A model generated the notes under the pieces. The model made no database searches. It was not told the DNA's origin and was given only the letters and a program-made list of their open reading frames with translations. Made by a program: the position numbers and the translations under genes. From assembly GCF_016918505.1 (NCBI RefSeq), contig NZ_JAFFPZ010000020.1:1-53045 (forward strand): a stretch of DNA of 53,045 bases. Reading direction: 5' to 3'. This DNA is from Desulforhopalus vacuolatus (GTDB lineage: Bacteria; Desulfobacterota; Desulfobulbia; Desulfobulbales; Desulfocapsaceae). Shown piece after piece: positions 1 through 10,143 of the stretch; the stretch's first letter is position 1, and every line of letters begins with the position of its first letter.

Positions 1-237
1 TACGGTTAGTTTCTGCAAGTAGATCAGCATTTCAGAATTGCTGAAAAAAAAGAGAGTCCTGACCTAACCATGCCGAGAGCATCTGTGGGTATTAGGAATA
101 ATATTTTCACAAAGTGCGAAATATAAGCTTTAAATAGAAAAATTCTTTGTTTTCAAATGCTTTTTGCCCTTATTCGCCTTATTCGAGCAGTTATTCGTTG
201 GCAAAAAGTCTTTCCGCTTTTGCTTTCCTTCGTGTTC

Positions 238-290
238 TTCGTGTCCATTCGTGGTTACAAACTGCAAAAGGAACCACGAATGGACACGAA
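238..290. repeat. CCATTCGTGG inverted repeat
   Basis: A perfect 19 bp inverted repeat (238-256 against 272-290, TTCGTGTCCATTCGTGGTT and its complement) flanks a 15 nt loop. Related arms occur at 9697-9745, near 9958-9975 and near 41728-41745. This is a dispersed hairpin-forming repeat of unknown function. It has no T-tract, so a terminator role is unlikely. Confidence 0.8.
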
Positions 291-338
291 TTTTCACTAA
301 TGTCTACTACATTTTTACTTATCAGAGGCCACAGACTA

Positions 339-391
339 CAGGTGCGGTCAGAGGGGATCAAAAATCCCGGCAAGAAAGAAAAACCAGCTGA
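339..391. repeat. Shared 3'-flank repeat, copy 1
   Basis: About 50 bp containing GATCAAAAATCCCGGCAAGAAAG. A near-identical copy lies at 10062-10114. Both sit within about 30 nt downstream of the stop codon of a minus-strand gene. On that strand the repeat can form a weak GGGAT/ATCCC hairpin around TTTTG. It may influence 3' ends or simply be a dispersed repeat. Confidence 0.55.
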
Positions 392-397
392 GTGACA

Positions 398-1480
398 TCA
401 CCCTCTGTCCATAAGATCGAGGGAAAGTCCTTTCTTATCCCAATATTGTTTAATTTCGACAATTTCATCTTCTATGGAAAGGAAGAAGTCAACAAGTCGC
501 GGCTCGAAATGACCACCACTGCTGGCAATGTATTGCATGGCGCGTTCGATGGTCCAGGCCTCTTTGTAGGGTCGTTTCATTGTAAGAGCATCAAAGACAT
601 CTGCAATTGCCACGATGCGTGCTGATTCAGGAATTTTTTCGCCTTTTATATTTTCGGGATATCCACTGCCTTCCCAGCGTTCGTGATGCGAAAGAGCTAT
701 TGTGCTTGCCATTTGAAAGAGTGGACTGGTGGCAATGGAGAGAATTTTGTGCCCGTAAGTCGTATGCTTGCGCATGATAACCCACTCTTCATCAGTGAGT
801 TTACCAGGCTTTTTAAGAATGTTGTCAGGAATGCCGATTTTCCCCGTATCATGCATGGGTGCAGCCAGTAAAAGCATTTTTTGTCGTTCTAAAGGCCATC
901 CTGCAGCCCTGGCAAGAGCCTCTGAATAATTTGCCATGCGCCGGATATGGACACCGGTATCGTCATCATTGTAATGACCGGCCTGCCCAAGCATGTAAAC
1001 GGCATCTTTTTGCCCCCTGCTGATCTGGGCGAGTTGCTTTTCTATTTTCATTTCACAGACTCGATGCTGGTGCCCCAACTCGATATGTGAAGCAACTCGT
1101 GCCTTGACGATCGGCGGTGATATTGGCTTGGTAATATAATCGACAGCTCCAATGGAAAATCCTTTTGTTTCATCTTCCACATCAATCATGGCCGTAACAA
1201 AAATAACGGGAATCGATGCTGTGGCTGCATCTGCTTTAAGCGTTGTACACACTTCATAGCCATTCATTTCAGGCATCATGATATCCAGTAAAATCAGATC
1301 CGGCCGGGGGGCGTCATGGGCAAGTTCGATGGCATCCCTGCCGTTCATTGCCACAGCAAGATCGTACTCATCCATAAGAATTTCTGACAACACACTGATG
1401 TTGTTCGGTTCATCATCAACAATCAATATCTTCATTTTGCCAACTGCCATATCCCGCTTTTCTGTTCTTCTTTTAACCAA
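398..1480 (-). CDS. Response regulator with HD-GYP phosphodiesterase domain
   Basis: A 360-residue protein predicted to hydrolyse cyclic di-GMP under phosphorelay control (RpfG-type architecture). The receiver domain occupies about residues 17-135, with the acidic pair in IVDDE, phospho-acceptor D66 and conserved K119 (TKP). The HD-GYP domain spans about 175-350, with the HD pair H210/D211 (MHDTGK), HHERWEGSGYP at 265-275 and IADVFDAL. The start is TTG at 1480: AAGGAGG lies 7 nt upstream, while internal ATGs (residues 11 and 16) have no comparable site. It lies 94 bp downstream of the hybrid kinase and is its likely output. Enzymatic activity is inferred from the motifs. Confidence 0.93.
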   Translation of the reverse strand: MVKRRTEKRDMAVGKMKILIVDDEPNNISVLSEILMDEYDLAVAMNGRDAIELAHDAPRPDLILLDIMMPEMNGYEVCTTLKADAATASIPVIFVTAMIDVEDETKGFSIGAVDYITKPISPPIVKARVASHIELGHQHRVCEMKIEKQLAQISRGQKDAVYMLGQAGHYNDDDTGVHIRRMANYSEALARAAGWPLERQKMLLLAAPMHDTGKIGIPDNILKKPGKLTDEEWVIMRKHTTYGHKILSIATSPLFQMASTIALSHHERWEGSGYPENIKGEKIPESARIVAIADVFDALTMKRPYKEAWTIERAMQYIASSGGHFEPRLVDFFLSIEDEIVEIKQYWDKKGLSLDLMDRG

Positions 1481-1574
1481 TGCTTTTCCTCCTTATTGGA
1501 AAAACTTCTGAAAATACATTAAATCACACTGACCACCAGCTGTATCTTGTATTCGTCATGAATTGCCCGGATCA

Positions 1575-4500
1575 TTACCCCAATTCGGTTTCCAGACGTA
1601 CCAGGGCATCGGAAGCCCCTCTGAAATCAAATTTAGCCAAACGCTTCTGAAGGTCATGCAGAGGACCTTGTAGAGTACCTTTTGCCATTCCCCCCAATGC
1701 CTGGACCAGCTCATCGCATGTTCTTCCCGCCCTGGGGTTGCGCTTTTGGATCAACGCTTTCAATTCAGGGACCAGGTTGTGTACCAGGTCCAAATCTGCG
1801 CTTTCGTCAGTCTGATCATGAACTTTGGCCTGTTCATAGTCTCTGGCAAACTCATTGATGGAGCCAATGACCACATCCAGAGTCCTGGCCAACGAGTCAA
1901 GATGCTTATCCGCAACATGAACTTCGTCATGCCTCAATGCCTTTTCGACGAATTCGGCGGCCTTGAACACATCACCTGCACCAAGATTCCCGGCAACACC
2001 TTTAAGTGTATGGACTTTACGATGTGCGTCTTCAAATTCGTGTTTATCAATGGTGGCACGGATTGAAGTTACGGCATCGGAATAGTCATGTAAAAACTCC
2101 AGAATGAGACGGACATAGAGTTTCCTGTTCCCCCCGATTCGTATAAGCCCGTTGTCAATGTCGATGCCGTTTAGAGAAGCAGGAAAAAGGCCGTTTTCGG
2201 GAGGCGATACGGCTGCCACGATATAATCTGCAGGAAGCTCTCGATCCCCGGCCGGAATGAACTCAACAAGAACTTTGAACAAGGTCGACGGGTCAATGGG
2301 CTTGGTAATATGATCGTTCATGCCCGCTTCAAGGCTTTTTTCACGATCTCCGGCCATGGCATGGGCAGTCATGGCGATAATCGGCAGTTTTTTTCCATTT
2401 TCCATTTCACGGATCTTCTGTGTTGCCAGAAGACCGTCCATAACCGGCATCTGGATATCCATGAGTACTGCGTCGTAGGCGACCTTTTGCACCATGTCAC
2501 AGGCTCTCAGGCCATTGTCGGCCACATCGACGACAAGGCCGGCATTTTCAAGAATCTCCGTGGCAACCTGCTGGTTGATGGAGTTGTCTTCCGCCAGGAG
2601 GATACGAGATCCACGAATGGCGTCGACACCGGGAACCTCGCTGATTCCAGCGGGCATGGCCAGATGAGTTTTGTCCCCATCCTTTCCAAAAACTTCCATG
2701 ATCGTATCAAAAAGCAGGCTCTGATTGACCGGTTTGATAAGAAATGCTGAGACACCGGATTTTTGTGCCTGACTCATGATCTCCTCGCGCCCATACGCCG
2801 TGACCATAATAACTGTCGGGACAACCTGTAATTTCGGATTTTTCTTGATACGCCTGGTTGCTTCTATGCCATCCATTCCCGGCATTTTCCAATCCATGAG
2901 CACGAGATCGAAAAGTCCGGTCTTGTCGGACGCTTCCAATATGTCCAGGGCCGCCTGCCCTGAAGGAACTGTTTCCGGAGAAAGCCCCATGCTTTCGAGA
3001 TAACCCGCAAGTATGGTTCTGGATGTTCGATTGTCATCAACCACCAGAACACGCATACCTCGGAAATCTTCATCGAGCACCCTGGCTTTCATTTTATCGT
3101 GGGTGTGAAGGCCGAAGCGGGCAGTAAACCAGAATGTGCTCCCCTTACCGGGTTCGGATTTTACACCGATATCACCATCCATAAGGATTGCCAGCCGCTT
3201 ACAGATGGCGAGTCCCAACCCGGTTCCACCGAATCGTCTCGTCGTCGAGGTATCTGCCTGCGAGAATGATTTGAACAATTTGTCCATCTGTTCTTCGGTC
3301 ATGCCGATACCGGTATCGCGCACCGAGAACTTCAGCAAAGCTGAATCTTCGTTCTGCTCAACCAGTTCTGTGGAGATGAGAATATCGCCTTTTTCAGTGA
3401 ATTTGACGGCATTACTGCCCAAGTTGATGAGCATCTGTTCCAGCCGCAGGGAATCACCGACAAGATTGTCGGGGACATCGGGATCAATCTGGAACAAGAG
3501 TTCAAGCCCTTTGTCTTCCACCTGCACCGTCAACATGTTGATAAGTTGATTGAAGGTATTTTCCAGATAGAATTCGGCCTGTTCGATCTCAAGCCTGCCT
3601 GCCTCGATCTTGGAGAAATCAAGGATGTCATTGATAATGCGCAGCAGTGCTTTGGCCGAGGAGTCAATTTTGGACAAATAATCTATCTGCCTGGGATTGA
3701 GTTCAGTCTGCAATGCCAGGTGACTCATGCCGATGATGGCATTCATGGGGGTACGGATTTCATGGCTCATATTCGCCAGGAAATCGGACTTGGCTAAAGT
3801 CGCTGCTTCAGCTTTCTCTTTTTCCTCATCCAGATCATCCATCATATTCAACATGGCGGACTGGGTTTCATCTAAATCAAGAATGTGCTGTTGAAGTTCC
3901 TGCTCCATTTTCTTGCGTTCAGTAATATCCTCTTTGATTGCGAGATAATTGCTGATTTTATCATCGGAAATAATTATTGGCGAGGTTGTAACAGACTCCC
4001 AAAATTTATCACCATTTTTCTTCTTGTTCAGAAGCTCCCCACGCCACTTTCTGCCCGATGAAATGGCTTTCCACATTTCTGCGTATACCTCGGTCGGTGT
4101 ATTGCCGGACTTAAGAATTGATGTGCTTTTGCCGACAGCTTCTTCAAATGTGTACCCGGTCACCTGAGTAAATGTGGGATTAACATATTCAATGACCCCA
4201 CTGGTATCGGTAATAACTATGGATCCAGGACTTTGCGAAACAGCAAGAGAGAGTGTTTTCAACTCTTCATTGATACGTTTATGTTCCGTTATATCCGTAA
4301 TGGAACCTGCTACACGATATGAATGTCCACTGTTATCGCGCAGAGATTTTCCTCGAGCCCGAAACCAGCGCCAGGCACCTTGCCAGGTTTTCAATCGATA
4401 TTCGAAATCATACGGTTTTCCATTATGAAGATGATCTTCAAAGGCATTAAGCGTGGCATCTCGATCATCCGGATGCAACCCCTCACTCCATGATTCAAAA

Positions 4501-5576
4501 TTGTTGGGATAATCATCCTCATTTTCATAGCCAAGCAATGCACGGAACCGATCAGAATACCAGTATATTTTTCTCAACATGTCAAAATCCCATAAACCAT
4601 CACCGCCACCGGATGTTGTCAGGGCAAAGCGTTCCTCACTTGCACGCAACGCATCCTCTGCTGCTTTTCTTTCAGATATATCGCGAGTAAATGCCAGAAT
4701 GTACTCATCACCTTCGAACTCGATCATAGATGCCGATATCTCAACAGCATATTCTCGACCATTCCTGGTTTGGTGTAATCTGTTTGTGGTTAGCGACTTA
4801 TTTTTCCGCAATAGGGCAACGAACGAATCCCATTTCTCCTCAGAAAGAAGCAGATCAAAATCATATATCCGCAATTGCATTAACTCGGCTTCAGTATACT
4901 CGAGGGTTTTCCATGCCTGATCATTGCAATAGAACATGCTGGCGTCATCGGCCCTGATCCAGAACACCGACTCAGGTGCGGCATCCAGGGCCTGCTGTCT
5001 CATGCGCAGCAGGCCATCGACGCGTTTGCGCTCTGTGATATCGATGATTCCGCCATTTACATACTGAATACCGTCGGCATTGGGCGGAGAGAGGCAGCCG
5101 GAATCGTTGACCCATCTAATTTTCCCATCTGCTCTTACGATGCGATACTCGACAAAAAAGGACTGGTTCCTGCCCTTGCTTTCCTCAAGAGAATGTACAA
5201 CATCGGCCAGATCATCCGGATGAATCACGCTTGTCTGCATCCGTTTACCTTCCAGAAAATCCGATGCAGGATAACCGGTAAGCTGCTCCACGCCGTCACT
5301 GATAAATTTCAGTGTCCGATTTTCATCATAAAGACATTGGTAAATTGTCGCAGGTACATTGGCGAGCATAACCCTGAAAAGTGTATTGCGTTCAAGCAAT
5401 TCATTTTCCAGGGCCTTGTGCTGAGTTATAGTCTGGTTTCTTTGCAGGAGCAGAAATACAAGGAATGCAAGCCCAAAACTGATGACTATTCCTGAAAGGG
5501 TACGGCTCTGGCAGAAAGTCCAGGAACAGCCAGGGATCAAAATAAGGATGGCAATTAAAAGCGGTTTATTCTTCAC
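1575..5576 (-). CDS. Hybrid sensor histidine kinase, PAS x4 - HisKA - HATPase - REC - REC - Hpt
   Basis: A 1333-residue membrane-anchored hybrid kinase. Two hydrophobic segments lie at about 4-20 and 27-45. Four PAS/PAC units follow (about 60-185, 190-305, 310-435 and 440-555; the PAC ends read DITE/DISE). HisKA has H605 in SHEIRTP. The ATPase has N722, DTGIGM at 754-759 and a GGTGLGLAI box near 784. Receiver 1 has D895 and receiver 2 has D1040. A C-terminal Hpt carries H1189 (HTLKG). This is the BarA/TorS-type multistep phosphorelay layout. The start is GTG at 5576 preceded by AGGAG. Its probable partner is the HD-GYP regulator downstream, and the receptor gene upstream may supply the signal. 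The ligand is unknown. Confidence 0.94.
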   Translation of the reverse strand: MKNKPLLIAILILIPGCSWTFCQSRTLSGIVISFGLAFLVFLLLQRNQTITQHKALENELLERNTLFRVMLANVPATIYQCLYDENRTLKFISDGVEQLTGYPASDFLEGKRMQTSVIHPDDLADVVHSLEESKGRNQSFFVEYRIVRADGKIRWVNDSGCLSPPNADGIQYVNGGIIDITERKRVDGLLRMRQQALDAAPESVFWIRADDASMFYCNDQAWKTLEYTEAELMQLRIYDFDLLLSEEKWDSFVALLRKNKSLTTNRLHQTRNGREYAVEISASMIEFEGDEYILAFTRDISERKAAEDALRASEERFALTTSGGGDGLWDFDMLRKIYWYSDRFRALLGYENEDDYPNNFESWSEGLHPDDRDATLNAFEDHLHNGKPYDFEYRLKTWQGAWRWFRARGKSLRDNSGHSYRVAGSITDITEHKRINEELKTLSLAVSQSPGSIVITDTSGVIEYVNPTFTQVTGYTFEEAVGKSTSILKSGNTPTEVYAEMWKAISSGRKWRGELLNKKKNGDKFWESVTTSPIIISDDKISNYLAIKEDITERKKMEQELQQHILDLDETQSAMLNMMDDLDEEKEKAEAATLAKSDFLANMSHEIRTPMNAIIGMSHLALQTELNPRQIDYLSKIDSSAKALLRIINDILDFSKIEAGRLEIEQAEFYLENTFNQLINMLTVQVEDKGLELLFQIDPDVPDNLVGDSLRLEQMLINLGSNAVKFTEKGDILISTELVEQNEDSALLKFSVRDTGIGMTEEQMDKLFKSFSQADTSTTRRFGGTGLGLAICKRLAILMDGDIGVKSEPGKGSTFWFTARFGLHTHDKMKARVLDEDFRGMRVLVVDDNRTSRTILAGYLESMGLSPETVPSGQAALDILEASDKTGLFDLVLMDWKMPGMDGIEATRRIKKNPKLQVVPTVIMVTAYGREEIMSQAQKSGVSAFLIKPVNQSLLFDTIMEVFGKDGDKTHLAMPAGISEVPGVDAIRGSRILLAEDNSINQQVATEILENAGLVVDVADNGLRACDMVQKVAYDAVLMDIQMPVMDGLLATQKIREMENGKKLPIIAMTAHAMAGDREKSLEAGMNDHITKPIDPSTLFKVLVEFIPAGDRELPADYIVAAVSPPENGLFPASLNGIDIDNGLIRIGGNRKLYVRLILEFLHDYSDAVTSIRATIDKHEFEDAHRKVHTLKGVAGNLGAGDVFKAAEFVEKALRHDEVHVADKHLDSLARTLDVVIGSINEFARDYEQAKVHDQTDESADLDLVHNLVPELKALIQKRNPRAGRTCDELVQALGGMAKGTLQGPLHDLQKRLAKFDFRGASDALVRLETELG

Positions 5577-5698
5577 CTTGTCTCCTGATCATTATGCTTC
5601 ATGGGGGTGGGATGCATCGTTTTTTTTTATCAATGTTGATGGTCGGAAAAAATTTCCCCGGGGAGTATGTCTGCGGATTTCCATTTTTATATGCACTT

Positions 5699-8600
5699 CT
5701 AATGAATCTTGTACTTTCCTTTTTCCCCTCGCACTTCAAGCAGAGTGTTGATCTCTTTCTTCAGATCAATCATCTTTATTTCGCGGCCTGCAGCGAGTTT
5801 CCTGAATCGTTCCAACTCATCGAACTTGATACGGAGTTCGGTTTCAATTTCTTTCATTTCCGTAACATCTACACACCAGCTCAGAACGCCCTTTTCCCCT
5901 TCATAATCAAAGCTGTAATATGTGATCAACATGTCATGGATACTTCCATCTGCTCCATATAACTGTGTCGAATGGTTCTCGAGTTTCCCATACCTGGCAA
6001 TATCTTCGGTAATGGGCTTACGGCTCTCAGGGTCAACATAGGCTTTTGCTGCAACATCGCCTTCTTTGAGGCCTGTCTGGCTCTCAAATTGATTATTTGC
6101 AAAGCGGAACACACCATCAACCGAGATGACGATACCAACGGGGCTGGTATTCATCATTTCCTGCAAACGATCACGCTCCCCGGCCATGGCGGCTTCCATC
6201 TTTTTCCGTTCAGTAATATCAATGAATGTAAAAATCATTGAACCTTCGTGTAAACTCCCAGCTATAATAAGAGTTAGAACTTCACCGGACTTACTCGTTA
6301 CCTCGTACTCAAGAGAACGAATATCAGTCCCGGTATCCTGTGCATTCTGCACCGCAACACCCCATTTTTCCATGACCCATTTACGGTACACAGGGTCTGG
6401 ATATGCTCTTTTATACCATTGATTTGCCGTTGGAATATCCTCTAATGTATAGCCAAATAACTCCGTGAACTTTGAGTTTATCTCTACAACAGTTCCATCG
6501 CTCTTGAAGTAGCACAAGGGAATGCTTACTGCCTCAAAAAGCATGCGGAATTTTGCCTCATTTTTAGCAATTTCCAGTTCTGACTGCTTGCGTTCGGTAA
6601 TATCGAGCAACCATCCGAGAATACCATTCTTCCCCTCATAGGTAAGGGGAAGATAAGAAATAAGCATATCCCTGATATCTTTATTCTTATTGAACATCTG
6701 CACTTCGTGGTTAGAGACCTTCCCATCCCGTTGCAGCATGCCAATCATTTCATCACGGTCAGCGGTGTTAACATAAATAGTGGGCGATTCATCTCCTACT
6801 TTGACTCCATAGAGAGCCTCAAAGGCAGGATTTGAGAAGTGAATGATACCGTCCATTGAAAAGGCAACAGCAATCGGGCTCGTATCAAGAATGTGCTGCA
6901 ATTGTTCCCTGGAGTTCTGAAGTCCCTGTTCAGCCTTTCTTCGTTCCGTAACATCCTGAAAAACGATAACAGACCCAACAATAACTCCGTCACGCAGCAT
7001 TGGCGTAACTGAGTACTCAACCGGAATGCTGGTGCCGTCCTTACGCCACAGGACTTCATTGTTGATGATACGTGGCACTCCTGTAGAAAAGCTCTTGTCC
7101 ATAGGGCAAGCAGAACTTTCATAGCGAGAACCGTCCGCATAACTGTGATGAATCATGTTGTGGAGATCATTGCCCTGCATCTCTCCCACGGAATACCCGA
7201 GCAAGGCGAGAGCCGCGACATTGGCAAAGGTAGTTTTTCCCTGGGTGTCCACCTCAATGAGTCCCTCTCCCATGGAGGAAAGAATCAGGCGCGAATGCGC
7301 TTCCGCCGCAGCAAGCTCAGCCGTGCGCTTTGCAACCATGTCCTCAAGATCCTCTTTGCCTCTGGCAAGAAGCTTGCTGGCTCGCTGACCGAGTACCAAT
7401 ACAAGCAGGGTTGCACTTATTGAGAGCAGCAGCGTCAGACCCAGGACTGTGATCAGAATATTGCGCACATATTTACAGTTGGACATTGCTTCATCCATAT
7501 CAATTTCAGTAGCGATACCGACTTCGAGATTGGAATCCCACAGCCATGCACCAAAGACAGGAACACCTCTATAGTCCCTGTAACCATCGATGTTTACTCT
7601 CGCGATTAATTCCGGGGCATTGAGCTTACTGCCCCTGGATTTCTTCTGATCGGAGAGAGCCTGTTCAGCCATCAGGGTCAGTGGTTGTTCTGCAATGCTT
7701 ATGGTTGGGATTTCTCCTTTCATCAGATTTACCCCTGGATTTTTGAGTATGACATTCATAGCGCTGGGCTGCCCTTCCTCAATCAATCCGACAAGCCGCA
7801 GTTGGTTTTCGAAACGACTATTGGTAAGAAGAACACCATCTTTATTGAAAGCATAGGTTTCCTGGGAAGAAGAATCGCCGACGACCTGCAATGACTCCGT
7901 AAACCCTTTTGAGGGATCCACCCGCAAAGTAAATACCGCAATGATGTTTTCCCGGCTGTCCTCAATGGGGCCAATAAAAAACATGGTGGGAGGCATTGTC
8001 CTGGTTTCATTTGAATTTGACTCTTCAAAAAGCACATCCGAACGGATTGGAGGCACAAAAAGGACTTCCCCTTTAAAGGCACGCTTGATGAGATCCGGCC
8101 TTTGTTCTGCAATGAGGTTTGTTGTTCCGACATTACAGTCCCGCTTTGATCCCAGACTGATGTAGTCGGGACCAATGATAAAAAAGCCGATATTATTGAA
8201 CACGCCAGAGTCCTTCTCAAAAAATGCCCGTGCATCCTGCAACGCTGACGAAGAAAGGAGAGCCCTGGGATTATGAGGTACTGCAAGCAAACGCTGAGTG
8301 ATTTCAGACAATTCACGAGTCTGACTGAGATGTTTAATCATGCTTTTCCGATCCCGGACCCAGTATCCAAGAGCGTAGTTGGTAATTTTTAAACTGCCAC
8401 GCAGATTGTTTTCGATGTTCTGCATCATTTTGTACCGGATACTTCCAAGTGCAAGCCAGCCAATCACTGCAACAGCAATGACAAAAACTGTCAAACTCAA
8501 AAGAACATACAACCGGAATTGACGTGACCCAAAGACCTTGGAAATACGCTCTGTCTTGATAAGCTTCAAAACAATCAAAGAGAGTAGAAGCAGGAGGAAT

Positions 8601-9412
8601 AAAACAATCACTCCATATATGAGAATCTGCATATACGAAGCCGGGTCGGCATTGGGCGCAGCAATTTTTTGAACTTCATCCAGCGTCCATTGCTGGCGAA
8701 GATGTTTCACCTGATCGGGCGGAATGGCTTCAATGGCCTTTTCAACAATGGACCTGAATTCAGGCCAATCCTTTTCTGCTGGAGTCAGGTTGAGCATTGA
8801 CGATGTTTGAACCCCACGTTTTATCAACACAGTCTCTGATTCTTTTTCAAGGCCGATCCATTTTTTCTGAAGTATTCGCATGTCGACAGGCGAAACGGTT
8901 ACCATTGCCTTGTGCAGTATGGAATGAAGAATTGGCCAGTCATGTCGAACACCCATTCGCAGGTTAAACCTGTTCAGATCACCCAATATGGTTTCACTCG
9001 TAACCTCAAGTCCTGTGAGCAGATTTGCTCTGAGAAGATACTGATCAGTAAAAAACAGGGAGTTCTTACGCTTATCCGTTTCAACAATATTCAGAATAAC
9101 ATCGATCTGCTTTTGCCTGGCCATGCCCAAAAACTCGTCCCAACCTGGTCCGGTAATATACTCGACTTGAATACCGATTTTTTTTGCCAGCAAATCCATA
9201 TAGTCGATGGAGAGACCTTGCGCCTTTCCATGATCAAAGAAATTCAATGGTGCCCCATTTTTTTCATTTTGAACTCGAATGACAGGATGCGCTTCAAGCC
9301 AGGCTTGTTCTTCCTTCGTAAACTGAATCTCTGCGCTCAAAGCCATGGCAGGCAGGCAGAAGGAGATAAGGCATATCCAAATGATTGGCCCAAAAAGTAT
9401 AATTTTTTTCAT
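5699..9412 (-). CDS. Periplasmic-binding / Cache / PAS receptor without a kinase domain
   Basis: About 1237 residues from the ATG at 9412 (a TTG 15 nt upstream is possible; neither has a clear ribosome site). A signal peptide is followed by an SBP_bac_3-like solute-binding domain (about 27-250), membrane segments near 262-287 and 302-325, a large extracytoplasmic Cache-like sensor (about 330-650), another membrane segment (about 652-675), then four PAS/PAC units (about 705-1190) and a short coiled coil. There is no HisKA, ATPase, GGDEF, EAL or methyl-accepting region, so output must pass through a partner. It lies 122 bp upstream of the hybrid kinase on the same strand. Family assignment of the binding domain rests on the N-terminal pattern only. 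Confidence 0.85.
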   Translation of the reverse strand: MKKIILFGPIIWICLISFCLPAMALSAEIQFTKEEQAWLEAHPVIRVQNEKNGAPLNFFDHGKAQGLSIDYMDLLAKKIGIQVEYITGPGWDEFLGMARQKQIDVILNIVETDKRKNSLFFTDQYLLRANLLTGLEVTSETILGDLNRFNLRMGVRHDWPILHSILHKAMVTVSPVDMRILQKKWIGLEKESETVLIKRGVQTSSMLNLTPAEKDWPEFRSIVEKAIEAIPPDQVKHLRQQWTLDEVQKIAAPNADPASYMQILIYGVIVLFLLLLLSLIVLKLIKTERISKVFGSRQFRLYVLLSLTVFVIAVAVIGWLALGSIRYKMMQNIENNLRGSLKITNYALGYWVRDRKSMIKHLSQTRELSEITQRLLAVPHNPRALLSSSALQDARAFFEKDSGVFNNIGFFIIGPDYISLGSKRDCNVGTTNLIAEQRPDLIKRAFKGEVLFVPPIRSDVLFEESNSNETRTMPPTMFFIGPIEDSRENIIAVFTLRVDPSKGFTESLQVVGDSSSQETYAFNKDGVLLTNSRFENQLRLVGLIEEGQPSAMNVILKNPGVNLMKGEIPTISIAEQPLTLMAEQALSDQKKSRGSKLNAPELIARVNIDGYRDYRGVPVFGAWLWDSNLEVGIATEIDMDEAMSNCKYVRNILITVLGLTLLLSISATLLVLVLGQRASKLLARGKEDLEDMVAKRTAELAAAEAHSRLILSSMGEGLIEVDTQGKTTFANVAALALLGYSVGEMQGNDLHNMIHHSYADGSRYESSACPMDKSFSTGVPRIINNEVLWRKDGTSIPVEYSVTPMLRDGVIVGSVIVFQDVTERRKAEQGLQNSREQLQHILDTSPIAVAFSMDGIIHFSNPAFEALYGVKVGDESPTIYVNTADRDEMIGMLQRDGKVSNHEVQMFNKNKDIRDMLISYLPLTYEGKNGILGWLLDITERKQSELEIAKNEAKFRMLFEAVSIPLCYFKSDGTVVEINSKFTELFGYTLEDIPTANQWYKRAYPDPVYRKWVMEKWGVAVQNAQDTGTDIRSLEYEVTSKSGEVLTLIIAGSLHEGSMIFTFIDITERKKMEAAMAGERDRLQEMMNTSPVGIVISVDGVFRFANNQFESQTGLKEGDVAAKAYVDPESRKPITEDIARYGKLENHSTQLYGADGSIHDMLITYYSFDYEGEKGVLSWCVDVTEMKEIETELRIKFDELERFRKLAAGREIKMIDLKKEINTLLEVRGEKGKYKIH

Positions 9413-9534
9413 AATGGTGTCTGTCAAATGTGTGTGATGGCTTTTGTCGATTTCAGCAGTAATCTCTGCAATACAGTGCTCGTCTGTATAATACCATTCC
9501 TATTAAATTATACCCCGTTTTGTCTCCTGAGCAC

Positions 9535-9685
9535 CTTGAATAATCAGTCTTTCGCCCATCTTCTTCGTTACAGTCAAAAATTTATCCTCCGACAAAGCGA
9601 GGAACGAGACGTCGAGATATCAAACATTGCTCTAATAAATTTTCTCCTGTGCCTCGAATATGAACGAAATACAAGATTATTCAAG
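9535..9685. repeat. CTTGAA/TTCAAG inverted-repeat element, copy 1
   Basis: A 151 bp non-coding element bounded by CTTGAATAATC and its near complement GATTATTCAAG. The inner arms also pair imperfectly (ATTTAT...ATAAATTTT). Copies lie at 27061-27198 and 47588-47738. It resembles a MITE: small, with terminal inverted repeats, no coding capacity, in gaps between genes. Confidence 0.75.
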
Positions 9686-9696
9686 ATACCCTCCTG

Positions 9697-9745
9697 TTTA
9701 TCCATTCATGGTTACAAACGACAAAAGGAACCACGAATGGACACG
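9697..9745. repeat. CCATTCGTGG inverted repeat, second copy
   Basis: The left arm TTTATCCATTCATGGTT and right arm AACCACGAATGGACACGAA are near complements around a short loop. It is the same module as at 238-290, here directly after the CTTGAA element. Confidence 0.65.
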
Positions 9746-9873
9746 AATAAACACGAATTATTACTGAAAAAAACCATAAGAGAATGCCCTTGTGGTTGAA
9801 TTCGGTCTGTTGCCTGCTTTGAGGTAATTGATGTTTTCCGTGTCCTTCCGTGTTTTCCGTGGTAGCCAATTTT

Positions 9874-9973
9874 ATTCATAATAATCCTGGTACACTGTAC
9901 GGCTTAACTTCGGATACAAACGTTTTCGTTTAATGCGTTGTCCCTGTTCGTGAAAATTCGTGTCCATTCGTGG
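9874..9973 (+). repeat. GGATACAAACGTTTTCG repeat, copy 1
   Basis: About 100 bp, over 90% identical by eye to 41650-41745. It includes CACTGTACGGCTTAA, GGATACAAACGTTTTCGTTT and TGTTCGTGAAAATTCGTGTC. In both places it is joined to a CCATTC(G/A)TGG module and to pieces of the ATACCATT element. No coding potential is seen. Confidence 0.75.
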
Positions 9974-10000
9974 TTACAAAATGTAAATGGTATTACACGA

Positions 10001-10039
10001 ACAGGCCGTCACATCCAAAAAGCGGATGTGACGGCCTGT
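10001..10039 (-). terminator. Stem-loop downstream of the decarboxylase operon
   Basis: A perfect 16 bp inverted repeat (ACAGGCCGTCACATCC and its complement) encloses a 7 nt loop, about 105 nt beyond the decarboxylase stop. It has no clear U-tract. It may act as an mRNA 3' end or be another repeat hairpin. Confidence 0.4.
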
Positions 10040-10061
10040 GTTCTCCGTATCACCTGGACCG

Positions 10062-10114
10062 CAGGTGCGCTCAGAGAGGAATCAAAAATCCCGGCAAGAA
10101 AGCAAAGACAGCTG
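10062..10114. repeat. Shared 3'-flank repeat, copy 2
   Basis: Nearly identical to 339-391 (GCAGGTGCGC...ATCAAAAATCCCGGCAAGAAAG). As with copy 1, it lies just past the stop of a minus-strand gene. Confidence 0.55.
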
Positions 10115-10143
10115 AAAAACCTGGTTTTGCTGCGGGATTGTGC

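Larger units (their letters stand above)
1..397. other. Non-coding left edge with repeat modules
   Basis: No credible gene is seen. Positions 1-180 are AT-rich and unremarkable. About 190-235 carries, in reverse orientation, the module GCAAAAGnCGGAA...CTTTTTGCCAACGAA that recurs near 32.7, 34.7, 41.9 and 52.8 kb. A CCATTCGTGG hairpin follows at 238-290, and a short repeat at about 339-391 abuts the stop of the HD-GYP gene. Short open frames here run across repeat sequence and are not called. Confidence 0.6.
9413..10143. other. Repeat mosaic between the signalling cassette and the decarboxylase operon
   Basis: About 730 bp with no supported gene. In order it holds: one end of the ATACCATT element (about 9490-9528), the CTTGAA-type inverted-repeat element (9535-9685), a CCATTCGTGG hairpin (about 9697-9745), an ACGGAAAACACGG-type short repeat (about 9825-9865), a ~100 bp repeat shared with 41650-41745 (9874-9973), the other ATACCATT end (about 9975-9993), a 16 bp stem-loop (10001-10039) and the 3'-flank repeat (10062-10114). 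Confidence 0.7.

Noticed and set aside
8912-9799. Long plus-strand open frame (295 codons)
   Set aside because: Antisense to the signal peptide and binding domain of the receptor gene, then continues through repeat elements; no family features.
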